Shown: positions 16,754-25,196 of the stretch, piece by piece
How the letters are laid out: every line of letters begins with the position of its first letter
Numbering within the stretch: the first letter of the stretch is position 1
From: Pyrinomonadaceae bacterium
GTDB lineage: Bacteria; Acidobacteriota; Blastocatellia; Pyrinomonadales; Pyrinomonadaceae
DNA: 64,000 bases
Direction of reading: 5' to 3'
Assembly (NCBI GenBank): GCA_017983495.1
Contig: JAGOBH010000001.1
Span: 124,001-188,000, forward strand
The notes under the pieces: model-generated
Seen by the model: only the letters and a program-made list of their open reading frames with translations
What the model was told of the DNA's origin: nothing
Databases searched by the model: none
Position numbers and translations under genes: made by a program

Positions 16754-18679
16754 CTAAGGTTTGACCACCGCCGCATCCAGCGTAAAGTATGCGACCGCGA
16801 CGTCATGGTCCGAAAACCGCTCGGCGCGTGCATCGTCATTTCGGTATACCGCGGGAAAATCGGCATTGACGCGTGCGTAGCCAAATCCGTGTATGTAATT
16901 CTTCAGCCCGTCGCTGACGATGACGTGGTCGAGCACCTGGCCGTTTCCGTCATACCGGTACGAGTATTTTTGCTCGGCGTTGATCAGATCGACGAGGTCG
17001 ATCATGTCCGGATTTACCAGATCTTCCGACGGATTCATCACCTCGTCTTTCGGTGCCGGTTTGCCCTTGATCGCTCCGATCACATCGACGATGCCGTCAT
17101 TAAATTGGAAAGCGTTAAAATCGCCGATGAGGATGATCTTGGCGTTCGGGTCGGCCTTTTGACGCTCCTGCACGAATTTGGCCAAAAACTCTGCCTGGAG
17201 CCGCTTCTTGGTCCGTACGCCATCCATGCGTTTCGGGTCGTCGTAGCCAAGGAACGATTTCAGGTGATTGACGATCACGGTAAATTCGAACGGCTGGTTG
17301 GTCTTGGTGTCCTGGATCGAAGCCCGCAGCATAAGCGGCGGCCGATCGTTGAGAAAAGCCTCGTCCGACGTGCTCTTGTTATCGAATCTGTCCTCTTTCC
17401 CCAACTGTTTGACCTCGATCACCTTGATCCTTGAAGTCTTGACCAGGAATCCAGAATCGATGCCGCGGCCGTCGTTGCCGTCAATCAGATATGCTTCGTA
17501 TTTCGGGTTTGGCTTTCCGGCGGCTTCGGCGTCGGCGTTGATCTTGTCGGCAAGACGCTTGAGCACCGCGAGATTCTCTACCTCGATGACGCCGATGACG
17601 TCGGGCGTCTGCATGATGTTGCGGACCGCCAGCGAGATCTTGTTGAAACGTTTTTTCAACGATTCGGTCGTGGCGATATCCTCTTTGATGTTCGGGTCGT
17701 CCTCGTCGTCAAAGAGATTTTCGACGTTCATACCTGCGACTGAAAATTGACGTTCTGTGACCGGCGGCAGATTGACCTGCTTGACGTAGCTCGAGACCGA
17801 CGGCCGTTTTTCGACATCGGTCAGTATCGTGTATGTACGATATCCGTAGTGGAGCACGCCGGTCACGTTCTTAAGTTCCGTCAACGCGGGCACATCGATC
17901 GCCTGTGAACCGAGCTGTGCTGTACTCTCGACACGCAACCGCTCGGGGTTCGAATCGTTGAGCCGCATTTTCGGATACGCCTTTCTGAATTCGTCTTTTT
18001 CCTTGTCGGTCAAAAAGACAAAATCATACAGTTCGTAGCCCGGCTCGCGAAACGGTTTCGCCAATCCTTTGACCACGCCGTAGAACGTGCCGTTAGATTC
18101 CGATTGATCGCTTTTAATGTCGACTCGACCACCCGTCGGGGCGATGACCGTCATTTCGGCCACAGCGACACGCATACCCTCGTATTTTTCAAGCTGATCG
18201 ATGGTGTTGAGCTTAAAATTATCTATCGTCAACGTGATCGGTTTGGGCAGCGGGTTTGCCTTCGAAAGCACCTGGATCAGGTCGCGGCCCTTGAACATCG
18301 ACAGTTCGGTGATCGGCAGGCTCGCCTGCTCGGCACGCGGGCGAAATTCCTCGACCGAACCCGAAACTACGACCAAATTACCGACCGCGGCGTCGCTAGG
18401 CGGTTCGGTCTTGGTGAATACAAATATGCCCTCGGACGTATTCGGATTGCTGTCGACCTTATCGTCGGGCGTCTGGATAAAGAAACCGCTCTTGGTTCTG
18501 GCGGTGACGATGCCCGATGCCTTGACGACCTGCCGCTCGTAGGGCGACATATTCTTTTCGCCCTGAATGAGCGAGATCGCAATTTCCTTTTGTCCGAAAG
18601 CGGAAAAGGCGCCTGCCAAAACAATGGCGGCGCCGAGGACCAAACTAAAGCGGGGCGAACCCGTAGATCTTGTATTCAT
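16754..18679 (-). CDS. Secreted endonuclease/exonuclease/phosphatase-family nuclease (ExeM-like)
   Basis: A 641-residue exported protein with signal peptide ending near AFSAFGQ. The first part (residues about 25-290) resembles the OB-fold-containing N-terminal half of ExeM/NucH-type extracellular nucleases. The second part is an EEP domain: VAGMNVENLFD at its start, DVIGVIEVENLAVL with the metal-binding Glu, VNHLKSF with the catalytic His, LIGDFNAFQ and the terminal SDHDVAVAYF. Such enzymes degrade extracellular DNA. Its start codon overlaps the stop of the preceding nuclease gene by one base, so the pair is translationally coupled. Confidence 0.88.
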   Translation of the reverse strand: MNTRSTGSPRFSLVLGAAIVLAGAFSAFGQKEIAISLIQGEKNMSPYERQVVKASGIVTARTKSGFFIQTPDDKVDSNPNTSEGIFVFTKTEPPSDAAVGNLVVVSGSVEEFRPRAEQASLPITELSMFKGRDLIQVLSKANPLPKPITLTIDNFKLNTIDQLEKYEGMRVAVAEMTVIAPTGGRVDIKSDQSESNGTFYGVVKGLAKPFREPGYELYDFVFLTDKEKDEFRKAYPKMRLNDSNPERLRVESTAQLGSQAIDVPALTELKNVTGVLHYGYRTYTILTDVEKRPSVSSYVKQVNLPPVTERQFSVAGMNVENLFDDEDDPNIKEDIATTESLKKRFNKISLAVRNIMQTPDVIGVIEVENLAVLKRLADKINADAEAAGKPNPKYEAYLIDGNDGRGIDSGFLVKTSRIKVIEVKQLGKEDRFDNKSTSDEAFLNDRPPLMLRASIQDTKTNQPFEFTVIVNHLKSFLGYDDPKRMDGVRTKKRLQAEFLAKFVQERQKADPNAKIILIGDFNAFQFNDGIVDVIGAIKGKPAPKDEVMNPSEDLVNPDMIDLVDLINAEQKYSYRYDGNGQVLDHVIVSDGLKNYIHGFGYARVNADFPAVYRNDDARAERFSDHDVAVAYFTLDAAVVKP

Positions 18680-20391
18680 TACTGCTTATCCCGTCTGCGT
18701 TCGATGATCTCCTGAGTATTCTTTGGGATGCTTGAAAAGAAATTGTATCCCGTCAGGTTCTCGACCTGATCCACCGTGACCCGGTAATTGCGCCACGCGG
18801 TGGTATTGATCGGCGGCTGATTAGAGACGATGATGCCAAAGGCACGCGTCGCTCGCGTGATCCGTGACAGGTCGTTTGTGCCGTTGGGCAGGACGAGGAC
18901 CACTTTCCACGTCACCGCCGGGATCGCCACACGGCCGGCGGCTATCGTGCCGATCGTGCCTGACGGGCCGGTTATGATGTAAACCTCATTTCCCTGGCCG
19001 GCTAGGGAACGGCAATAATTTTCGAAATCGTTCCACGGGCCCTGGTTGTTTGCACCGAGCTGCGGCACAAAATTGGTCATCAGGAACGTCGACGAATTGT
19101 CCGGTATCGACCGTGTGCGGTCGCCAGACGGACACATATGCCCGCGGTCGTAGCCCGAACCCGAATAGTCGTTGTCCTGGACCTGATACCAACCCGCCGG
19201 CAGCGTGGTGTCGCCGCGATAGTCGTCCTGTCGCGGAGCACCGCCGATCCACGAACTATCCAGACGCCACGCGACCCAGTTCGGACGGCCGTTCGTGCGG
19301 TGATACGAGAGAGAATACTGCGGCTTTTGCATGAGATAGTTGGTCTCGTCGGCAATATTAACCGTAGCATTGCTCGGGTTACCGAGAATGAGCGGATCTT
19401 CGTCCGGCAGCGGCGCACTGACGGTAATGTTTTGATTGAGATTTACCGAGCGAGCCTGTGCGTCGGTGGCGACCGCAGTGACCAATTTGGTTCCGCCAGT
19501 CGCATTTGCCGGGATCGGCGCGAAGACCGAAAAGACGTTATCGCCTATCGTCTCGTCGCCGTTCGTACCGTCGTCAAAGAATGTCTGCGTCGCCGAACCG
19601 CCGATCTGAGTCAGATTGCCGACGACTGTAATGCCGGTACTTGGCGGTGTCGTTGCCGGAATGACCGTCACCGTCAGCAGCGTCGATCCGCCCGGAATGA
19701 CCGTCGACGGATTAGCCGCGATGGCTGCAAAAAGTGTCGTGCCGCCTCCGCTGCAGGCAAACACCGGTGTCGCCGTGTTTCGTGCGGAAAACGGCGTCAG
19801 TACCGCAAAATCGTTGAGGTTATTGTCAGTGTCCTGACAGCCCTGATTCAAACGGGCCTGGCTGTTGCCGCTGCCCGGTGCGATAACGCGTGTCCCCTCG
19901 AAAAAGATGTTGGTCGCCGCACCCCAGCCGATCGCGTCAATAATTGTACCTGCATTTACAGCACCCTGACGAATGGCCATGCCGCCTGCCGTTGCCGACA
20001 GCGAGCACGAACAGGTCGTCGGGTTATACGTCACATCCGGGGTTGCTGTACCGGAATACGATGTCGACGCGATCAGATAATACTGTCCCGGCAGAACGAT
20101 GGTCGAGGTCGACCACGTGGCCATCGGCCCGACGTCATTGACGCCGCTCGAAGAACGGTAAACAAGTATGTGCCCATTCAGATCGACCGGAGCCGCACCG
20201 ATATTGTGCAGTTCGATAAATTCGTCATTTGGATTAGCCGTCGTCCCCGGTTGGATCTGACTGATAACGAGATTGGGCGAAGGCAGCAGCGTTGCCGCCT
20301 CCTTGTCCGCCTGAGCGGTAGCCTTGAACGACGTCACCAGACCAGCCGCAGCTAGTGACAACACGAGAAAACTAAACAAAAACTTCTTCAT
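18679..20391 (-). CDS. Secreted lamin-tail-domain / non-specific DNA/RNA endonuclease
   Basis: A 570-residue exported protein. Signal peptide (FLFSFLVLSLAAAGLVTS); then a lamin-tail domain (LVISQIQPG, DEFIELHNIG, YYLIAS) at about residues 40-180; an immunoglobulin-like segment around 215-330; and a NUC endonuclease domain from about 335, with catalytic SGYDRGHMCPSGDR and LMTNFVPQLGANNQGPWNDFE. It is a larger paralogue of the nuclease at 12441-13310. Gene order nuclease-nuclease with a one-base overlap suggests joint secretion for nucleic-acid scavenging or matrix turnover. The 131 bases upstream, to the M28 gene, contain the promoter but I see no recognisable regulator box. Confidence 0.9.
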   Translation of the reverse strand: MKKFLFSFLVLSLAAAGLVTSFKATAQADKEAATLLPSPNLVISQIQPGTTANPNDEFIELHNIGAAPVDLNGHILVYRSSSGVNDVGPMATWSTSTIVLPGQYYLIASTSYSGTATPDVTYNPTTCSCSLSATAGGMAIRQGAVNAGTIIDAIGWGAATNIFFEGTRVIAPGSGNSQARLNQGCQDTDNNLNDFAVLTPFSARNTATPVFACSGGGTTLFAAIAANPSTVIPGGSTLLTVTVIPATTPPSTGITVVGNLTQIGGSATQTFFDDGTNGDETIGDNVFSVFAPIPANATGGTKLVTAVATDAQARSVNLNQNITVSAPLPDEDPLILGNPSNATVNIADETNYLMQKPQYSLSYHRTNGRPNWVAWRLDSSWIGGAPRQDDYRGDTTLPAGWYQVQDNDYSGSGYDRGHMCPSGDRTRSIPDNSSTFLMTNFVPQLGANNQGPWNDFENYCRSLAGQGNEVYIITGPSGTIGTIAAGRVAIPAVTWKVVLVLPNGTNDLSRITRATRAFGIIVSNQPPINTTAWRNYRVTVDQVENLTGYNFFSSIPKNTQEIIERRRDKQ

Positions 20392-20522
20392 TGATCGATC
20401 CTAATTGTTACACCGGGCGGGAACGGCTGAATTTTAAGCAAACTACATTAGTAACACAGTTTGACGCTCAAACGAACCGTGCAGGTTGCGGGGAATATTA
20501 ATTCGGGCTTACTTCTTTTACG

Positions 20523-21881
20523 CTATTGCCGCATCGGCCGCGGATAGACCACCGGACTCTTGTTGCCTGCCTTATCGACCGAACGCACGCCGAAGAAGTA
20601 ATTGTCCTTCGACATAGCCTTAACGGTGTAGGTCGTTACGTTGCCGACGAACTGCGAGTTGGTCCACTCGGCCGATGTCGTATCGCGCCAGACGACCTCG
20701 TAGCCGGCAAGATCGGCATCTGTTCCGGCGTCCCACTTGAGGTCGGTATCGTTGGTCAGACGAGCTGTCACGATGCCGACATTCTGCGGTTTGGCGGGTG
20801 CGTTGGCCATGCTCGCAAGTGCGATCAGATTAACGCGGCCGACATTTGCCGTGTACTCAAAGTCAACAAATTCGGGCGTATCGCCGTAAAACACGCCGCC
20901 CTCGGTCCGAACGTTCTGATGCTGATGGGTGTAGTCCTCGTCCGATTCGGTAATGCGTACGGCGGTAAATCCGCGTTCGACAAATGGAATATGGTCGCCC
21001 CCTCGCCCGAACCGGTCGCGGCGATAGATCATCATCACACCAAAATTCTTGAGATATCGGGCGGCCTGTTCCTTGATGTAACGGGCAAGCTGACGCGACG
21101 CCGAATCGTTCTCGCCGCCGACGCTGCGACGCGTATTTGCCTGCTGTTCGTTTTCGTTCGACGGAACACCTTCGCTAAAAACGCGGACCTTATTGCGGTT
21201 GATCGAGCCCTTTTGGGTCGTCACGCCGCCGACGATGTCGTTGGTGATCATCGCCTCGATGTTGGTTTTCGCGAGCTTTGCCTGTTCGGCGTAGTACGCC
21301 GCACCGAGCAATCCCTGCTCTTCGCCCGGAACTGTAATAAAGACGATCGTGGCGTCGTATTTCTGCTTCGACATCACACGGGCGAGCTCGAGCGAAACCG
21401 CCGTGCCCGATGCATCGTCATTTGCGCCCGGAGCATCGCATTTCGCGTCCGTCGGGCTCGTACACATCGAATCGTAATGCCCCGAGACGACATAGACGCG
21501 TGTCGGGTCGGTCGTGCCCTTTAGCACGGCAAAAACGTTGGTCAACGTCGTCGGTTCCGGAATGCGGTTGGCCTTTGGCTGAACGAAAGACTGTTTTTGC
21601 ACGTCGAGGCAACCACCACAATCCGCACTGATCTTCTGAAACTCCGAATAGATCCAATCGCGCGCCGCCCCGATGCCGCGGGTCGGATTGTCCTGTTCCG
21701 AGAGCGTGTTACGAGTCCCAAACGACACGAGCTTACGGATCGTCGCCTCGATATTCTTCGCCGAAACCTCTTTCACCATCTTGGCGATCTCAGGATTCGG
21801 TTTAGCCGGTTTTTGAGCCGTGATTTGAAGAACGGACACAACGAGACAAACAGAAGCGATAACAAATATTCGAAATTTCAT
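20523..21881 (-). CDS. Secreted M28-family zinc aminopeptidase with C-terminal fibronectin-III-like domain
   Basis: A 452-residue exported protein with signal peptide (RIFVIASVCLVVSVLQITA). The peptidase domain shows the M28 zinc and catalytic motifs in order: VSGHYDS (His ligand), GANDDASGT (bridging Asp), GEEQGLLG (catalytic and ligand Glu), ITNDIVGG (Asp ligand) and DHIPFVERGF (last His). A fibronectin-III-like segment (LKWDAGTDADLAGYEVVWRD) ends the protein. It probably acts as an extracellular aminopeptidase in protein scavenging. It is a single gene on the same strand as its neighbours, with gaps of over 100 bases on both sides. Confidence 0.9.
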   Translation of the reverse strand: MKFRIFVIASVCLVVSVLQITAQKPAKPNPEIAKMVKEVSAKNIEATIRKLVSFGTRNTLSEQDNPTRGIGAARDWIYSEFQKISADCGGCLDVQKQSFVQPKANRIPEPTTLTNVFAVLKGTTDPTRVYVVSGHYDSMCTSPTDAKCDAPGANDDASGTAVSLELARVMSKQKYDATIVFITVPGEEQGLLGAAYYAEQAKLAKTNIEAMITNDIVGGVTTQKGSINRNKVRVFSEGVPSNENEQQANTRRSVGGENDSASRQLARYIKEQAARYLKNFGVMMIYRRDRFGRGGDHIPFVERGFTAVRITESDEDYTHQHQNVRTEGGVFYGDTPEFVDFEYTANVGRVNLIALASMANAPAKPQNVGIVTARLTNDTDLKWDAGTDADLAGYEVVWRDTTSAEWTNSQFVGNVTTYTVKAMSKDNYFFGVRSVDKAGNKSPVVYPRPMRQ

Positions 21882-21909
21882 ATTTCAATTTAAGATGAGC
21901 GGAAAATTA

Positions 21910-21982
21910 ACCACAGATTAACACGAATTCGCACAGATATATCAACAGAGAACATCTGCGTCTATCCGCGTCCATCTGCGGT
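21910..21982. repeat. CACAGAT-type imperfect inverted repeat
   Basis: Between the M28 gene and the propeller gene, 21910-21938 (starting ACCACAGATTAAC) is inverted at 21954-21982 with about 20 of 29 positions matching; most mismatches are A/G exchanges that would still pair as G-U in RNA. It belongs to the same general class as the CACAGAG element near 9.2 kb. Confidence 0.6.
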
Positions 21983-21989
21983 CGATTTC

Positions 21990-23894
21990 TTATCGGTTCA
22001 AGATACCGAACGCCTGCAATCTACTGCCGTCCGCCGAATACAGCATGTTCGACGTTTCGTCCGTCACGAACTGCGGATCTGGGTCCGAAACGAGTGCGTA
22101 TCGCGCGTCGCGGCCGGTATGGATATTTACACCGACGAGGCCTTTTTTGTCAAAGGGTTTGGGCAGGTCGGTGTAGAAATACATGTGGTTTGAACGCAGC
22201 TCAGCCAGACGTTTGCGGCGAAGCAGAAAGTCCGAAAAACGCTCCATTTGGCGGATCGGATCGATGCGGTCAAAGATGCTTTCTTGCACGTCCGCTCGCG
22301 AAGGCGTCACGCGGTCGATGGCACGGCCGGTGATCTTACCGCGGAGGTCGGTGGCATTTGGTATCGTCACCTGCAGGCCCGAAAGTCTGGTCAGCAGCCC
22401 GGGCGTTCGGCCGAGCGAGCCGTATGCGTAGATGCGCCGCGTGACCACGTTTCTGATCGAGTTGCCCGCGAGCGTTGAGAGGTCAAACGAGCCGAACCGC
22501 GTCTTCAGCCCCGAAACGCGAAACGAATTGACGGCCGTCATCAGGCTCAGGCCGCCGCGAGCGAACCCGATCGCCGATGTAGCCAGCCCGCCGTAACGGA
22601 AATATATCGCAGCCGCACGCAGGGCGATGCCCGCGACGATCCGAAAAGCACCGCGGTCCGGAGACTTGTGACGAACACGCCAAACTTCCGATTGCGGATT
22701 GCGGATCGCGGATTGCGGATTTTGGAAGGCTGCGATCTCCTCGCGTCCGCCGACCACTGCCTGGCCGTTCTCGTTTATCAGCACGAACTGAGCTTTGTCG
22801 ATCTTATGTTCTCGCTTTGAGCGAACTTTTCCGGTTTTGGCGTCGATCGCTATCAGATCGTCTTTATCGGCGATCATGATCGTGCCGGCGTCGGCAAAGG
22901 CGAAATTGGTCAGCCCCTTATCGGCACCCTTATAACGCCAAAGCGTTTTGCCGTTTGAGGTATCGATCGCGGAAACTCCGTACGGACCTTTTTCCTGAAT
23001 TTCGCCGTCCTTGAGCCGTGTAAACTGGCCGCCCGTGCGGACATACAGCACGCTGCCGACCTGAGCCATTTCGGCACTGATGCCGAGGTCGTCGGCTTTC
23101 CAGTCGACATTGCCCGTTTGGCGGTTGACCGCGCGGATGCGGCCGCGTCCCGAGACATATACGTGCTTGGCGTCAACGATCGGGTCGGCCTCGGTCAGAG
23201 CGAGTCCGTCCTCGTTGATCCTGAAACTTTCACGTTCTTTTTCTTTGCCCGTGCGTGCGTCGTAAGATGTCGCCCCGTCGTAAAAGAGGTATAGCCGTCC
23301 GTCGAGCAGTAGCGGAGCACGATAATTATCGAGCGTAAAGGCGATCTCGCCGAGATTCTCGCCAAACCGTGCCGGCATCATCTCTATCGAGTCTTCGAGG
23401 TCGCGTTTCCAGACTTCCTCGCCGGTCGAAAGCTGCATTACGTGAACGACCGGTTTGCGTTTGAGCGTCTCGCCGCCCTTTCCGGTAGCGTCTTTGACCA
23501 TCACGACGGCGATCAGATCGTTCTCAGGGTCGACCGCTAGCTGCATCACGTCGCCCTTGACCTTGTCGCTCTGCCACAGACGTGCACCCGTGACGATATC
23601 GACCGCCTCGAGCCGCGACTTACTTCCGACATCCTGCGTAAACAAAACGACGTCCGTGTCCGGCACCGGTGTCACCGCCGTCTCGCCGATCTTGCCAGTC
23701 GAACGCCGCCACAAACGCTCGCCCGTCTGCCCGTCAATGGCATAAAGGCTCTTCTCCGTCCCCGCCAAAATGATGCCAAGATCCGTCGTCTGATAAAACC
23801 GTATCCGCGAATCGAGATTTGATTGCCAATTAGGCTGGGCCGCAGCGACACCGGCAATGCAAAAAACGCACAAAAGCAATGCAAATACTCTCAT
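21990..23894 (-). CDS. Secreted PQQ-like beta-propeller protein
   Basis: A 634-residue exported protein with signal peptide (MRVFALLLCVFCIAGVAAA). Residues about 25-390 are a beta-propeller of the PQQ-enzyme-repeat kind, with blades of the form LYAIDGQTGERLWRRSTG and VDIVTGARLWQSDKV. No PQQ-binding catalytic residues are apparent, so it is more likely a BamB-like or structural propeller than a dehydrogenase. At about residues 390-404 a heptamer repeat in the DNA gives the sequence NPQSAIRNPQSEVW, an in-frame insertion. The last 230 residues are basic and unrecognised, ending in a propeller-like ADGSRLQAFG strand. Confidence 0.75.
   Translation of the reverse strand: MRVFALLLCVFCIAGVAAAQPNWQSNLDSRIRFYQTTDLGIILAGTEKSLYAIDGQTGERLWRRSTGKIGETAVTPVPDTDVVLFTQDVGSKSRLEAVDIVTGARLWQSDKVKGDVMQLAVDPENDLIAVVMVKDATGKGGETLKRKPVVHVMQLSTGEEVWKRDLEDSIEMMPARFGENLGEIAFTLDNYRAPLLLDGRLYLFYDGATSYDARTGKEKERESFRINEDGLALTEADPIVDAKHVYVSGRGRIRAVNRQTGNVDWKADDLGISAEMAQVGSVLYVRTGGQFTRLKDGEIQEKGPYGVSAIDTSNGKTLWRYKGADKGLTNFAFADAGTIMIADKDDLIAIDAKTGKVRSKREHKIDKAQFVLINENGQAVVGGREEIAAFQNPQSAIRNPQSEVWRVRHKSPDRGAFRIVAGIALRAAAIYFRYGGLATSAIGFARGGLSLMTAVNSFRVSGLKTRFGSFDLSTLAGNSIRNVVTRRIYAYGSLGRTPGLLTRLSGLQVTIPNATDLRGKITGRAIDRVTPSRADVQESIFDRIDPIRQMERFSDFLLRRKRLAELRSNHMYFYTDLPKPFDKKGLVGVNIHTGRDARYALVSDPDPQFVTDETSNMLYSADGSRLQAFGILNR
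22691..22725. repeat. Heptamer tandem repeat (ATTGCGG) inside a coding region
   Basis: ATTGCGG, ATTGCGG, ATCGCGG, ATTGCGG and ATTTTGG follow each other without gaps. The total keeps the reading frame of the propeller protein and encodes the repeated NPQS units. Similar ATTGCGG runs are known as dispersed sequences in several bacterial groups. Confidence 0.75.
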
Positions 23895-23933
23895 GCGTCT
23901 ATTCTACCGCCATCGGTGTGAATGTTGAAGAAA

Positions 23934-25079
23934 TTATTGGATCCGGTACGCCTTGTCTTTCCAGATCACGACGACGGTGCCGCCGAGGTTGTCGGCGATG
24001 CTGCGGAGACCGCTGTCCAGTTTTTTGTAAGCGTCGGTGCCGCGTTTGACGTTGGTCGTCGCCTGATTGCGGTAGGCGATGTCGTACCAGACGCCGTCAC
24101 GCCTGTCGAAGGTCTTGCCGTTTACCGAGCGGGCAAGGTTTTCGTTAAAGACATTCTGCGTCTGCAATTGTACCTGGTTGTTCGCCGGCCCCGAGCGTGT
24201 CGGCCCGGTAGCCTTTTTCGCTGCGGCCGGTGCCGAATCACGAGCCATCGCGTCGTCGGTAGATCTTGAGCGTTCGGAGGCGATCAGACCTCGGTCTTCG
24301 AGTTTGCGCTTATCCTCGACCTTTAAGGCCTCGCCGGCCGTCGATGCCGGTGCTCCGCCGACAGGTGCGGGCGGCGGCTGAGCGGCAGGCTTTGATTCTT
24401 TTTCGTCGTCGTCCTTGGCTGGGACCGCATCTGTCCGGCCCACTAAGGTGCCGCCAGGAGTAACGGCTTCAGGCCGCACAGGTGCGTTCGATGTCGTGTT
24501 GGACGCCGGCATCGCGGTGTTCGCTGCGGTATTCGCCGACATCACGCTTGCGGGTTTATTTGCTGTTGTAGCTGAATTTGCGGAGTAGTCCGCCTCGCCG
24601 CCGTAGAACGGACCGCCCTGGGTCTGCGGCTGTTCGACCGCCTTGGAAACTTCCGGAGCAGCGGTCTCTTGTCGATTTTGGATCGCAAGATAACCGAGAA
24701 TGCCCGAAAATGCGAGCACGGCCGCTCCCATCGCGAGGGCAAGGTTTGGCGTTTTGAAAATCCGCTGATACCACGGTATCGTCGCCTCGGTCGTTTCCGT
24801 CGGAGCAATTGAAGCGGCCCCAACATCTGCCGTAACCGCCTCAGAATTCAGCATTATCGACTGCGAGAGCATTCGCCGGCACCTGTCACAGTCGGCGAAA
24901 TGCTCCATATAGAGCATCTTGGCCTTTTGCGGCAGTGCGTTTTCGGCAAACGCGGCGATCGTGTCGGCGTCGAGGTGCTTTTTAGGCTCCGGCGGTTCAT
25001 CGCCGACGAGCACACCCCGATTCACCCGCGCTTTCCGCAGGATCGCATCGATCTCTTTGTCGAATTCAAGTTCCATCAA
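23934..25079 (-). CDS. Zinc-finger anti-sigma-factor-like membrane protein
   Basis: A 381-residue protein with the putative zinc finger H60-x3-C64-x2-C67 (EHFADCDRCRRM) typical of zf-HC2 anti-sigma factors, one membrane helix at about 112-133 (LALAMGAAVLAFSGILGYL) and a long outer part rich in Ala, Pro and Thr. The C-terminal domain is small (RDGVWYDIAYRNQ, KLDSGLRSIADNLGGTVVVI). It lies just downstream of a sigma-factor gene on the same strand and is its likely partner. The start may be the first or second Met. It is transcribed across the inverted repeat at 25091-25176. Confidence 0.8.
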   Translation of the reverse strand: MMELEFDKEIDAILRKARVNRGVLVGDEPPEPKKHLDADTIAAFAENALPQKAKMLYMEHFADCDRCRRMLSQSIMLNSEAVTADVGAASIAPTETTEATIPWYQRIFKTPNLALAMGAAVLAFSGILGYLAIQNRQETAAPEVSKAVEQPQTQGGPFYGGEADYSANSATTANKPASVMSANTAANTAMPASNTTSNAPVRPEAVTPGGTLVGRTDAVPAKDDDEKESKPAAQPPPAPVGGAPASTAGEALKVEDKRKLEDRGLIASERSRSTDDAMARDSAPAAAKKATGPTRSGPANNQVQLQTQNVFNENLARSVNGKTFDRRDGVWYDIAYRNQATTNVKRGTDAYKKLDSGLRSIADNLGGTVVVIWKDKAYRIQ

Positions 25080-25090
25080 TTAATGTTCAA

Positions 25091-25176
25091 AAGGCGAAGA
25101 GTGAAAAGGTGAAAAAGGGTCACGCGAACGCGATGGATCGCCTTTTCACTTTTTTCCTTTTTCACTCTTTCACCTT
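25091..25176. repeat. GTGAAAA-type inverted repeat between sigma and anti-sigma genes
   Basis: The arm AAGGCGAAGAGTGAAAAGG (from 25091) is matched in inverse orientation around 25141-25176 (CCTTTTCAC, CTCTTTCACCTT), with some offsets. In RNA it would form an imperfect hairpin between the two genes and could reduce readthrough from the sigma gene into the anti-sigma gene. Confidence 0.55.
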
Positions 25177-25196
25177 CCATGGTTTTCGTAACCCAA

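Noticed and set aside
19138-20355. 405-codon open frame on the plus strand
   Set aside because: Antisense to the secreted nuclease gene, extremely Arg-rich and without recognisable domains or RBS; a shadow of GC-rich coding DNA.
20392-20522. Pho box in front of the nuclease pair
   Set aside because: Considered because the genes fit phosphate scavenging, but no convincing direct-repeat site was found.
20526-21524. 332-codon open frame on the plus strand
   Set aside because: Antisense to the M28 peptidase gene, whose catalytic motifs are clear; no domain seen in this frame.
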